Below are positions 1 to 6,368 of a DNA stretch of 8,932 nt, in pieces; within the stretch, counting starts at the first letter, position 1, and each line of letters opens with the position of its first letter. Source of the DNA: Chloroflexota bacterium (lineage in GTDB: Bacteria; Chloroflexota; Anaerolineae; Anaerolineales; Anaerolineaceae). Where the stretch lies: contig JAJUJY010000165.1 in assembly GCA_029265085.1 (NCBI GenBank), positions 1-8,932 on the forward strand, given 5' to 3'. Below the pieces are notes generated by a model. The model was not told the DNA's origin, searched no databases, and was given only the letters and a program-made list of their open reading frames with translations. A program made the translations under genes and the position numbers.

Positions 1-1139
1 ATGGCGTTGCTGACCAGGTTCCCCAGGGCCTGGGAAAGTCTTTCGGGGTCCGCATACAGTGGAGGTAAACCGGCCGGGATTGAGCTGCTCCAGGTGAGTT
101 TCTTTTGTTGGGCTGCCTCTCCCCAGGCCGCCAGGGTGCGGTTTAACCATTCGGTGGTTTGAATTTCTTGCTTGCGCAGATCAAGCGAACCCAATACCTG
201 ATCATGGAGATGCGCCAGTTCTTCGGTCAGGTGTTGGAGGTGAACCAATTCCTGATCCATGCCGTTGAGTAATTCGTCACGAAGTTCCGGTTGATTTTTT
301 GCACCGCCAATCAAAGCCTGGGTGGCGGAGCGTAATGCGCCTAACGGCGTACCCAGCTCATGCACCAGGTTGGAGAGCAAACGGCGGCGTGATGATTCCA
401 GGGTTTGCAGCCGTTCAAACAGGATATTGAATGCGCGCACCAGGGTGCGAACTTCTTTGGGACCTTCTTCGGGGAGAGGGCTGAGTTTTTCACCGGAGGC
501 AAACTGGTAAGCTGCATCGGTTGTATTTTTTAGCGGGCGCTCCAACTCATTCGCCAGCAGCAGCGCGAGCAGAATCCCTACCAACAGACCGCCGCCTACC
601 ACAAAGATGGTTGCGCGGCTGAGTACTTCGGAGCGTTGATAAAGCTGTGCGAGGGGGTTGGAAAAGCGGACATAACCAATCAGATCACGAGCTGGGGTAA
701 TTACCGGCACAATGATATCTTCAATGGTACGCCCGGAATACTTGACTTCTGCACGGTTATTGGAAGCTAAAAGACGGTTAACATCCGGAACGGTATAAAT
801 TTTTCCGACCAGGAAAGAATTGCCGGGATCGGAGGAAACAATTAACCGCCCTTCTTCATCCAGCAGCATCACCTCTGCCGGGACGCTGGGACTGATTCGG
901 GCAATAAATTCTTTGGCCTGTTCTGGATTTTGCCAGATTTCTGTGCGCAAGGCGGCAAAATCAGCAACCAAGACGGCCTGGCGGGTCAACTCGCTGGCGA
1001 TGTTAGCCAATTGCACCTGGGTTTGCATCAAATACACCAGAACAATGGCAACCACTGGCAAGGTAACCAGCAGCGGTACCAGGGTGTTGATCAACAGCCG
1101 CTGACGAAGCGGTAGTGCGCTAATTTTCTTGCGGAACAT
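1..1139 (-). CDS. Sensor histidine kinase, membrane-bound (C-terminus outside window)
   Basis: This is the sensor kinase partner of the response regulator encoded just upstream. It is expected to autophosphorylate on His and pass the phosphate to the regulator's Asp. Reading from ATG at 1139, 379 codons are open to the window edge. Visible parts are TM1 (about residues 15-38), an extracytoplasmic sensor region of about 135 residues (39-173, with a Cache/PAS-like MLLDEEGRLIVSS stretch), TM2 (174-196), a HAMP linker (197-247), and a HisKA dimerisation helix with the H-box LVHELGTPLGALRSA and presumed phospho-His260. The ATPase domain begins near 335 and the sequence breaks off inside the N-box (QALGNLVSNA, 370-379), so the G-boxes are not seen. 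The start overlaps the regulator's stop by 20 bp, which suggests translational coupling. The H-box has Gly where most kinases have Arg (HELRTP). The signal sensed cannot be told from the sequence. Confidence 0.93.
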   Translation of the reverse strand, partial: MFRKKISALPLRQRLLINTLVPLLVTLPVVAIVLVYLMQTQVQLANIASELTRQAVLVADFAALRTEIWQNPEQAKEFIARISPSVPAEVMLLDEEGRLIVSSDPGNSFLVGKIYTVPDVNRLLASNNRAEVKYSGRTIEDIIVPVITPARDLIGYVRFSNPLAQLYQRSEVLSRATIFVVGGGLLVGILLALLLANELERPLKNTTDAAYQFASGEKLSPLPEEGPKEVRTLVRAFNILFERLQTLESSRRRLLSNLVHELGTPLGALRSATQALIGGAKNQPELRDELLNGMDQELVHLQHLTEELAHLHDQVLGSLDLRKQEIQTTEWLNRTLAAWGEAAQQKKLTWSSSIPAGLPPLYADPERLSQALGNLVSNA

Positions 1140-1827
1140 ATTTATATCCAATCCCGCGCACAGTCAGGATGCGGGTGGGGTGTTCTGGGTCGGTTTCAAT
1201 TTTTTCACGCAGCCAGCGAATATGGACATAGACCACCTGAGGTTGGCCGGCAAACTCGGCACCCCAGACCTGGGCTAACAGGTCATCCACAGAAAAGACG
1301 CGGTTTGGGTTTAAAACCAGAGCATGCAACAAATCAAACTCGCGCGGAGAAAGTTCCAGCTTGCGTTCCTGGATGGCTGCAAGGTGGGTGATTGGATCCA
1401 CGGTCAAATCACCTGCCTGGACAGGGCTGGCGGTTGCAGATACAGCAGGTTCAGACTGCACCCGGCGCAGTACAGCTTTCACCCGGGCAAGAAGCACATT
1501 GAGGTCAAACGGTTTAGTGATGTAATCATCCGCACCAAGCTCTAGGCCGAGGGCTTCATCCAATTCACGGCGGCGGGCGGTCAAAAAGATCACGGGCACT
1601 TTTAACTCATCCCGCATCACACGCAGCGCATCCAACCCGTCCATGCCCGGCAGGCCAATATCCAGCAGCACCAGGTCAGGGCGGGCACGGCGCACAATTG
1701 CCAGGGCATCTTCTGCGGAGGCAGCCGTGTTTGCCTGGTATCCGGCCTGTTCCAGGTTAAAGCCAAGACTGCGGCGAAGCAGTGCGTCATCATCAACAAC
1801 CAGAATTTTTTTGCTCATCCCTTCCAT
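1120..1827 (-). CDS. OmpR/PhoB-family response regulator
   Basis: This is a DNA-binding response regulator, the first gene of the two-component operon. The receiver domain shows the acidic triad VVDDD, the phosphoacceptor Asp in LVLLDIGLPGMDG, the conserved Thr in FLTAR and the conserved Lys in YITKPF. A short linker leads to a C-terminal winged-helix domain (LSPREFDLLHAL to the end, with VYVHIRWLREKIE as recognition-helix region and RGIGYKY as wing). Length is about 235 residues, normal for the family. The reading frame is open back to a TTG at 1839, but ATG codons at 1827 and 1818 are better starts. The one at 1818 gives the usual N-terminus MSKKILVVDDD, while the one at 1827 has GGA seven bases upstream. 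A promoter-like pair at 1845-1873 also argues against the TTG. The kinase gene follows with a 20-bp overlap. The operon is divergent from a SulP transporter, a plausible target. Confidence 0.95.
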   Translation of the reverse strand: MEGMSKKILVVDDDALLRRSLGFNLEQAGYQANTAASAEDALAIVRRARPDLVLLDIGLPGMDGLDALRVMRDELKVPVIFLTARRRELDEALGLELGADDYITKPFDLNVLLARVKAVLRRVQSEPAVSATASPVQAGDLTVDPITHLAAIQERKLELSPREFDLLHALVLNPNRVFSVDDLLAQVWGAEFAGQPQVVYVHIRWLREKIETDPEHPTRILTVRGIGYKYVPQEN

Positions 1828-1844
1828 AATTATATCCAATTTCG

Positions 1845-1873
1845 GTTATACCCTGGAATGTTCAATCTGTCCT
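1845..1873 (-). promoter_or_regulatory. Candidate promoter of the two-component operon
   Basis: On the minus strand AGGACA (1873-1868) lies 17 bp from TATAAC (1850-1845). The first matches four of six -35 consensus bases and the second five of six -10 bases. The predicted start of transcription is near 1838, just upstream of the ATG codons at 1827 and 1818. A second TATAAT at 1834-1829 has no good -35 and would give an almost leaderless mRNA for the ATG at 1818. This rests on sequence matching only. Confidence 0.35.
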
Positions 1874-1894
1874 TATGACGGGATGATCTGAAGC

Positions 1895-1910
1895 TTAAGA
1901 AAAGGTTAAG
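1895..1910. promoter_or_regulatory. 11-bp-period direct repeat, candidate response-regulator box
   Basis: TTAAG occurs at 1895-1899 and again at 1906-1910, exactly one helical turn apart (11 bp), in an A-rich context. OmpR/PhoB-family regulators typically bind tandem direct repeats of this period. The site lies about midway between the predicted starts of the divergent regulator operon (near 1838) and the SulP gene (near 1963), as expected for a shared control site. Binding by this regulator is inferred. Confidence 0.4.
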
Positions 1911-1930
1911 AGAAAAATTTTCACCTCTCC

Positions 1931-1956
1931 TACATTTCTCTACATGGTGATATGAT
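1931..1956 (+). promoter_or_regulatory. Candidate SulP-gene promoter with TACAT direct repeats
   Basis: TATGAT at 1951-1956 resembles a -10 box, but the position 17 bp upstream carries no -35 consensus. Instead TACAT repeats at 1931-1935 and 1941-1945, a 10-bp period, cover the -35 and spacer region. A poor -35 overlapped by direct repeats is typical of promoters needing an OmpR/PhoB-type activator. It would give a leader of about 44 bases before the ATG at 2007. Confidence 0.3.
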
Positions 1957-1965
1957 TGGCAGGTT

Positions 1966-1991
1966 GCGTCCTGGAGACGCGTAAATTTTTT
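1966..1991 (+). promoter_or_regulatory. Small hairpin plus T-run in the SulP leader
   Basis: GCGTC (1966-1970) and GACGC (1976-1980) can pair around a 5-base loop, and six T residues follow at 1986-1991. The stem is only five Watson-Crick pairs plus one wobble, so it would be a weak terminator. It lies between the predicted transcription start and the ATG at 2007 and could act as an attenuator, or it may be chance. Confidence 0.2.
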
Positions 1992-2006
1992 AATAGAGGG
2001 TTTTGT

Positions 2007-3662
2007 ATGCCTCGGCGGTCTCTTATTAAACTTTATCGGGATGAATTTACTGGTTACAATATATCAAAATTTCGCCAGGATTTACTGGCAGGTTTGACGG
2101 TTGCGGCGGTGGCTTTACCGCTGGCTTTGGCTTTTGGGGTAGCTTCTGGGGCAACTGCCTCCGCTGGACTGGTCACCGCGGTGGTGGCCGGGTTGGTCAT
2201 TGGCCTGCTCTCGGGCGCACCTTACCAGATTTCCGGGCCAACCGGCGCAATGAGTGCAGTGTTGATTATGGTCGCTCAAAAGTACGGACTGAATGGGGTC
2301 TGGATCGCCAGCCTGCTGGCCGGGGTCATGCTGCTGCTGATCGGTTTGGTGCGGTTGGGGCGTTTCATTGCTTTCATTCCTTCGCCGGTGATTACTGGTT
2401 TCACCTCCGGCATTGCTTTAATTATCTTTATTGGACAGATTGATAACTTTCTGGGTGTAAAAACCCCGGGTGCAGAAGCGGCACTCTACAAATTTGGTGG
2501 GTATTTTCGCGGCGGCTTTACCCCCGATTGGCATGCTGTGGTGATTGGGTTGGTGGTGATTTTGACAATGGTTTTCTGGCCTAAAAAGTGGAATGCGCGC
2601 TTTCCCTCCTCGCTGTTGGGGATTATTCTGGCAACCGTCCTCAATGCAGTTTTGAACTGGCCTGTGGCGGTGATCGGCGAGATCCCGCGCACCCTTTTTC
2701 TGGCGGACCGCTTGAGCCTGGCAAATATCCCCTGGGCGGATTTACCCAATTTCATCGCTCCGGCAGTGACGATTACAGCCCTGGGTGCGGTGGAAAGTCT
2801 GTTATGCGGAGCGGTGGCTTCCAACATGACCGGCATCCGGTTGCAGGCGAACCAGGAACTGGTGGCGCAAGGCGTTGGCAACCTGATCATCCCGTTCTTT
2901 GGCGGTGTGCCCGCGACTGCAGCAATCGCACGCAGCAGTGTGGGGATTAAATCGGGCGGCCAGACGCGCCTGGTTTCGGTTATCCATGCTTTGGGGCTGT
3001 TGGCATCCATGTTTTTGCTCTCCGGCGTGATGAGCCGCATCCCGTTGGCGGCATTGGCCGGGGTATTGATGGTCACTGCCTGGCGGATGAATGAGTGGGA
3101 AGGCATTCGCTATATGTTTGGCCGCCGCTTTAAAACGGCTATCTTTACTTTTTCCATCACCATGCTGGCCACCATCACCCTTGACCTGACCCAGGCAATC
3201 CTGATCGGGGCACTGCTATCCGCCTTGATATTTATTAACGAAATTGCCAGCCTGAAAATTGAAGTGCAAGATGTGGATCCGCAAAAGCTGCGCGAGAAAG
3301 GGATTGAAATTGTCAATTCCTGCAACCATGTCAAGGTAGCCTTTTTAACCGGCCCGCTCTTCTTTGCAGCAACCGGGCAATTTAATGAAGCTTTTGACCG
3401 GCTTGGAAATACCCAGGCGTTAATTCTTTCCATGCGCGGTGTGCCGATGATCGATACTTCCGGCCTGGAGTCCATCCACCGTTTGCAGGAAAGGCTGCAT
3501 CAAAAAGGCGGCACCTTGATGTTTGCCGGTGTGCATGAAAATGTCTTCAATATGATGCGCCGGGGCGGGTTGGTGGAAAGAATTGGCGAGGAAAATTATT
3601 TTTGGAGTTCTGACCAGGCCATTGTTGCAGCAGAAAAACGCAGCTGCCCTGTGGTTGGCTAG
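2007..3662 (+). CDS. SulP/SLC26-family anion transporter with STAS domain
   Basis: This is an inner-membrane secondary transporter of the SulP family, which carries sulfate, bicarbonate, or dicarboxylates in different members. The substrate here cannot be assigned. From ATG 2007 it is 551 residues, typical for the family. The membrane domain spans about residues 24-410 and contains SulP hallmarks: SGPTGAMSAVL (76-86), AVESLLCGAVASNMTG (261-276), NQELVAQGVGNL (282-293) and GGVPATAAIARS (299-310). A cytoplasmic STAS domain follows (about 415-545) with the signature IDTSGLESIH (482-491). The frame is open upstream to a TTG at 1956, but ATG 2007 is preferred because AGAGGG lies six bases before it and RRSLIKLYRDEF is a usual SulP start. 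The gene is divergent from the two-component operon and may be its target (inference). No clear terminator follows directly. Confidence 0.93.
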   Translation: MPRRSLIKLYRDEFTGYNISKFRQDLLAGLTVAAVALPLALAFGVASGATASAGLVTAVVAGLVIGLLSGAPYQISGPTGAMSAVLIMVAQKYGLNGVWIASLLAGVMLLLIGLVRLGRFIAFIPSPVITGFTSGIALIIFIGQIDNFLGVKTPGAEAALYKFGGYFRGGFTPDWHAVVIGLVVILTMVFWPKKWNARFPSSLLGIILATVLNAVLNWPVAVIGEIPRTLFLADRLSLANIPWADLPNFIAPAVTITALGAVESLLCGAVASNMTGIRLQANQELVAQGVGNLIIPFFGGVPATAAIARSSVGIKSGGQTRLVSVIHALGLLASMFLLSGVMSRIPLAALAGVLMVTAWRMNEWEGIRYMFGRRFKTAIFTFSITMLATITLDLTQAILIGALLSALIFINEIASLKIEVQDVDPQKLREKGIEIVNSCNHVKVAFLTGPLFFAATGQFNEAFDRLGNTQALILSMRGVPMIDTSGLESIHRLQERLHQKGGTLMFAGVHENVFNMMRRGGLVERIGEENYFWSSDQAIVAAEKRSCPVVG

Positions 3663-3706
3663 CATCTCCCGGTCTTCCTGATTTTTGGTAATTCCATGCT
3701 GGCAAA

Positions 3707-3729
3707 CCAATTTCGAGTACCGAAATTGG
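3707..3729. repeat. Perfect 9-bp inverted repeat between SulP and tex genes
   Basis: CCAATTTCG (3707-3715) and CGAAATTGG (3721-3729) are perfect reverse complements around the 5-base loop AGTAC. The hairpin lies 45 bases after the transporter stop. No T-run follows on either strand, so it is not a standard intrinsic terminator. It could be an mRNA 3'-end hairpin or an operator for tex. The rest of the 3663-3848 gap holds only the weak tex promoter candidate. Confidence 0.6.
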
Positions 3730-3805
3730 GGCAGGTCATCAACCACTATGCTTGCTGCGTTTCCAGCATTCTGACCTTAAAATTACTGCTTGCATAACAG
3801 GCTCA

Positions 3806-3814
3806 TGATAGAAT
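3806..3814 (+). promoter_or_regulatory. Candidate extended -10 promoter of tex
   Basis: TGATAGAAT at 3806-3814 fits an extended -10 element (TG, one base, then TAGAAT). TTGCAT at 3790-3795 is only 13 bp upstream, too close for a normal -35 box. The predicted start near 3821 leaves a leader of about 28 bases before the ATG at 3849. Confidence 0.3.
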
Positions 3815-3848
3815 CGAGCCTTACGGAAAATTCCTTCTCACAAGGTTC

Positions 3849-6002
3849 ATGATCACCATGTCTTACGCACAAAAAGTAGCCGAACAATTGAACATTCGCC
3901 CCACCCAGGTGGAGGCTGCCATTGAATTATTGGATGAAGGCAATACCATCCCATTTATCGCTCGTTATCGCAAGGAACGCACTGGCACGCTGGACGAAGA
4001 ACAGCTCCGCCAGGTGCAGTCTTTGGTGGAACGCATGCGCGCAGTGGATGAGCGGCGGGCCTCGATCCTGGCTTCAATTGAAGAACAGGGAAAACTGACC
4101 GATGAATTACGTGAACAGATCAATGCCGCGGATACCCTGACTGGCTTGGAAGACTTGTATGCGCCGTATAAACCCAAGCGCCGCACCCGCGCCAGTATTG
4201 CGCGTGAAAAGGGGTTGCAGCCGCTGGCTGATTTGATCCTCCAGCAGGTGCGTGATGGAAGTGCTCCAGAAGCGGCCGCACAGACCTATATTAATGAACA
4301 GGTGGCAACGGCTGAAGAAGCATTGGCCGGTGCGCGGGATATCGTGGCGGAAACGATCGCGGATAATGCAGAAGTGCGCCACCAGACCCGTGAAAAGGCA
4401 ATGCAGTTTGGCGTGGTCACATCGGAGAAGATCGAAGATGCGCAAGATGAGCGCAAGGTTTATGAAACCTATTATGCTTTTGACTTCCGCGTGGATAAGC
4501 TGCGCCCGCACCAGGTGCTGGCCTGCAACCGCGGCGAGAGTGAAAAAGTGCTGCGGATCAAGCTGCTGGTGGATGAGCGCGACTGGCAGACCGCAATGCG
4601 CACTGCTTACCGCCCCGATCCAAAGTCGCCGTTTGCGGTACAGATGGAAATGGCCATGCAGGATTGTGCTGACCGCCTGCTGCTGCCCGCAATCGAACGG
4701 GATGTTCGCCGCGCATTGACCGAAATGGCCGAAACCCACGCGATTAAGGTCTTTGCTGAAAATTTGCGCGCGCTGTTGATGCAGCCGCCGCTTGCCGGAC
4801 ATACGGTGCTGGGGATCGATCCCGGTTTCCGGACCGGCTGCAAGGTGGCCGTGGTGGACCCGACCGGCAAAGTGCTGACGACCACTACCATTTATCCGCA
4901 TGAGCCACAAAAGAAATGGAAAGAAACCCTGCAAATCCTGTTGGATTTGATCAAAAAATACACGGTGACGTTGATTACCATTGGCAACGGCACTGCTTCG
5001 CGTGAATCGGAGCAGCTGGCTGCTGAACTGCTGCGCCTGCCGGACCCGGCAGTGAAAGCGGTGCGTTACCTGATTACCAATGAAGCTGGCGCGTCAGTCT
5101 ATTCGGCTTCACCGCTGGCACGCGCTGAACTGCCTGATCTGGACGTTTCGCTGCGCGGGGCGGTCTCGATTGCACGCCGGGTACAGGATCCGCTGGCTGA
5201 ACTGGTCAAGATTGATCCCAAATCGATTGGGGTAGGCATGTACCAGCACGATGTGGACCAGACCCAATTAGCCAATTCCCTGACGGGTGTGGTAGAAGAT
5301 GTGGTCAACACGGTGGGGGTGGATGTTAACACTGCTTCACCGGCTTTGTTGACCTATGTTTCCGGCATTGGCCCCAAGCTGGCTGAAGCTATTGTGGCGT
5401 ATCGGGATGAAAATGGCCGCTTTACCCGCCGGGCACAGTTCCATAAAGTGCCGAAACTTGGACCAAAAGCATTTGAACAGTCGGCGGGCTTTATGCGCAT
5501 TTTGGGCGGCGAGAATGGCTTGGATGCCACTTCGATCCATCCGGAATCGTACCCGATTGCTGAGGCGTTGTTGAAGCGGGCAAATGTCCCGGCCAATGCC
5601 CGCCCGGAAGAACGCCGCCGCGCGCTGGCGCTGCTGCGCAAAGATGTTCCGCTCAGCAAGCTCTCTGAGGAGCTTGGCGCGGGTGTGCCAACCCTGACCG
5701 ATATCCTGGACCAGCTTGCGCTGCCTGGGCGTGATCCGCGCCAGGATGCCCCCGCTCCAATTTTGCGGCAGGACGTACTCAAGATGGAAGACCTGAACCA
5801 GGGCATGATTATGAAGGGCACCGTGCGGAATGTGGTCGATTTTGGCGCGTTTGTAGATATTGGCGTCAAGCAGGACGGCCTGCTGCACCGCTCGCAAATG
5901 CCGCGCGATGCTCAGCTTAAGGTGGGCGATATTATTGATGTCTCGATCCTTAAGGTGGAACCGGAGCGCGGCCGCATTTCCCTGGCCTGGGCAGGGGGAT
6001 GA
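3849..6002 (+). CDS. tex: Tex family RNA-binding transcription accessory protein
   Basis: Tex is a cytoplasmic nucleic-acid-binding protein linked to transcription in many bacteria; its precise biochemical task is unsettled. The 717-residue product has the full family layout. An N-terminal helical/HTH region holds the hallmark LLDEGNTIPFIARYRKE (27-43) and LEDLYAPYKPKRRTRA (100-115). A YqgF/RNase H-like domain starts at VLGIDPGFRTG (320-330) and includes TIGNGTASRE (377-386) and TNEAGASVYS (410-419). Helix-hairpin-helix segments lie at about 480-560 (VSGIGPKLAEAI, VPKLGPKAFEQSAGF). A C-terminal S1 domain covers 650-714 (MKGTVRNVVDFGAFVDIG). It is slightly shorter than the E. coli protein. ATG 3849 has AAGG three bases upstream, and ATG 3858 is an alternative that costs three residues. 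It is apparently transcribed alone and converges on the TetR operon. Confidence 0.96.
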   Translation: MITMSYAQKVAEQLNIRPTQVEAAIELLDEGNTIPFIARYRKERTGTLDEEQLRQVQSLVERMRAVDERRASILASIEEQGKLTDELREQINAADTLTGLEDLYAPYKPKRRTRASIAREKGLQPLADLILQQVRDGSAPEAAAQTYINEQVATAEEALAGARDIVAETIADNAEVRHQTREKAMQFGVVTSEKIEDAQDERKVYETYYAFDFRVDKLRPHQVLACNRGESEKVLRIKLLVDERDWQTAMRTAYRPDPKSPFAVQMEMAMQDCADRLLLPAIERDVRRALTEMAETHAIKVFAENLRALLMQPPLAGHTVLGIDPGFRTGCKVAVVDPTGKVLTTTTIYPHEPQKKWKETLQILLDLIKKYTVTLITIGNGTASRESEQLAAELLRLPDPAVKAVRYLITNEAGASVYSASPLARAELPDLDVSLRGAVSIARRVQDPLAELVKIDPKSIGVGMYQHDVDQTQLANSLTGVVEDVVNTVGVDVNTASPALLTYVSGIGPKLAEAIVAYRDENGRFTRRAQFHKVPKLGPKAFEQSAGFMRILGGENGLDATSIHPESYPIAEALLKRANVPANARPEERRRALALLRKDVPLSKLSEELGAGVPTLTDILDQLALPGRDPRQDAPAPILRQDVLKMEDLNQGMIMKGTVRNVVDFGAFVDIGVKQDGLLHRSQMPRDAQLKVGDIIDVSILKVEPERGRISLAWAGG

Positions 6003-6013
6003 GCTTTTTGTGG

Positions 6014-6066
6014 GTAGTGAGTAGTGGTTCGTGGTAAAAGCTGCGGTTGCCAGTTTTCCGTTGTCA
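6014..6066 (+). repeat. Heptamer repeats, GTAGTGR and GTTGYCA families
   Basis: Twelve bases after the tex stop, GTAGTGA (6014) is followed directly by GTAGTGG (6021) and the degenerate TTCGTGG (6028). A second family then runs GTTGCCA (6046), GTTTTCC (6053), GTTGTCA (6060). Each unit is exactly 7 bp. GTTGTCA is followed by GAATTTGC, matching the right-hand gap, where GTTGTCA units are followed by GAATCTGC (7765-7772). A further GAATCTGC lies at 6107-6114. Confidence 0.55.
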
Positions 6067-6134
6067 GAATTTGCTTCCAGCCATCTGATCCTTGAACCCG
6101 GATAAAGAATCTGCTTCTTGACCAAATCAAAAAT

Positions 6135-6167
6135 ACCCCCGCGAGGTCTCGCAGACCTCCCGGGGGT
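6135..6167 (-). terminator. Strong hairpin between convergent genes, terminator (best on minus strand)
   Basis: Two 15-base arms (6135-6149 and 6153-6167) pair with one mismatch around a 3-base CGC loop; the outer part is ACCCCC against GGGGGT and the inner part AGGTCT against AGACCT. Read on the minus strand the stem is followed by TATTTTTGATTT, a U-rich tail, so it fits a terminator for the TetR/ATC-hydrolase operon about 200 bases downstream of its last stop. Read on the plus strand the tail is TCCTGTTCT, weaker, but it could also stop tex transcripts. The GC-rich palindrome may also belong to a dispersed repeat family. Confidence 0.65.
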
Positions 6168-6211
6168 TCCTGTTCTATAATCGCTGACGGTTTCTTTGCT
6201 GCCTGTTCAAT

Positions 6212-6272
6212 GATGGGTTCTGGTCGGGTTAGGTGGGTTGATGGTTTGCGCCGCAGCCGACCTGCACCCATC
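6212..6272. repeat. Imperfect inverted repeat with GGGTT runs
   Basis: Arms 6212-6227 and 6257-6272 pair as 7 bp, a 3x3 internal loop, then 6 bp (GATGGGT with ACCCATC; GGTCGG with CCGACC), around a 29-base loop. The left part also repeats GGGTT at 6216, 6226 and 6235. It is not preceded or followed by a T-run. Function unknown; it lies inside the repeat-rich gap between tex and the ATC-hydrolase-like gene, which holds no gene I can support. Confidence 0.45.
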
Positions 6273-6296
6273 CTACCTGAAAACTGGCGGCTTCTT

Positions 6297-6366
6297 TCCT
6301 GCAACCTGTCACCTGAAACCTTGTTTTTTCAGCTGATCGCTGAAGGCTGAAAGCTGACCGCTTCTG
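6297..6366 (+). repeat. Heptamer repeats, ACCTGNN and GCTGANN families (left copy)
   Basis: Units of 7 bp start at 6297 (TCCTGCA), 6304 (ACCTGTC), 6311 (ACCTGAA) and 6318 (ACCTTGT). After a T-run a second family starts at 6332 (GCTGATC), 6339 (GCTGAAG), 6346 (GCTGAAA), 6353 (GCTGACC) and 6360 (GCTTCTG). Both families are in the same 7-bp phase (6304 to 6332 is 28). The array ends two bases before the stop codon of the minus-strand gene. A matching array lies at 7774-7850. Confidence 0.7.
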
Positions 6367-6368
6367 TA

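Noticed and set aside
820..1104. Plus-strand 94-codon ORF opposite the kinase
   Set aside because: It is opposite the sensor region of the histidine kinase, low-complexity Ser/Thr-rich, with no ribosome binding site noted.
1956..2006. Upstream TTG start giving 17 extra residues on the SulP protein
   Set aside because: ATG 2007 has AGAGGG at good spacing, and the extra stretch includes the leader hairpin and T-run.
2486..3106. Minus-strand 206-codon ORF inside the SulP gene
   Set aside because: It is antisense to conserved SulP motifs; a shadow frame.
4107..4934. Minus-strand 275-codon ORF antisense to tex
   Set aside because: It lies wholly within the well-supported tex coding region and has the composition of an antisense shadow with no domain.
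5337..6125. Minus-strand 262-codon ORF over the 3' half of tex
   Set aside because: It is antisense to the HhH and S1 coding part of tex; its start lies in the repeat gap and no motif is seen.
6176..6181. Perfect TATAAT on the plus strand after the convergent hairpin
   Set aside because: There is no -35 match at 16-18 bp and no plus-strand gene follows until 7893.
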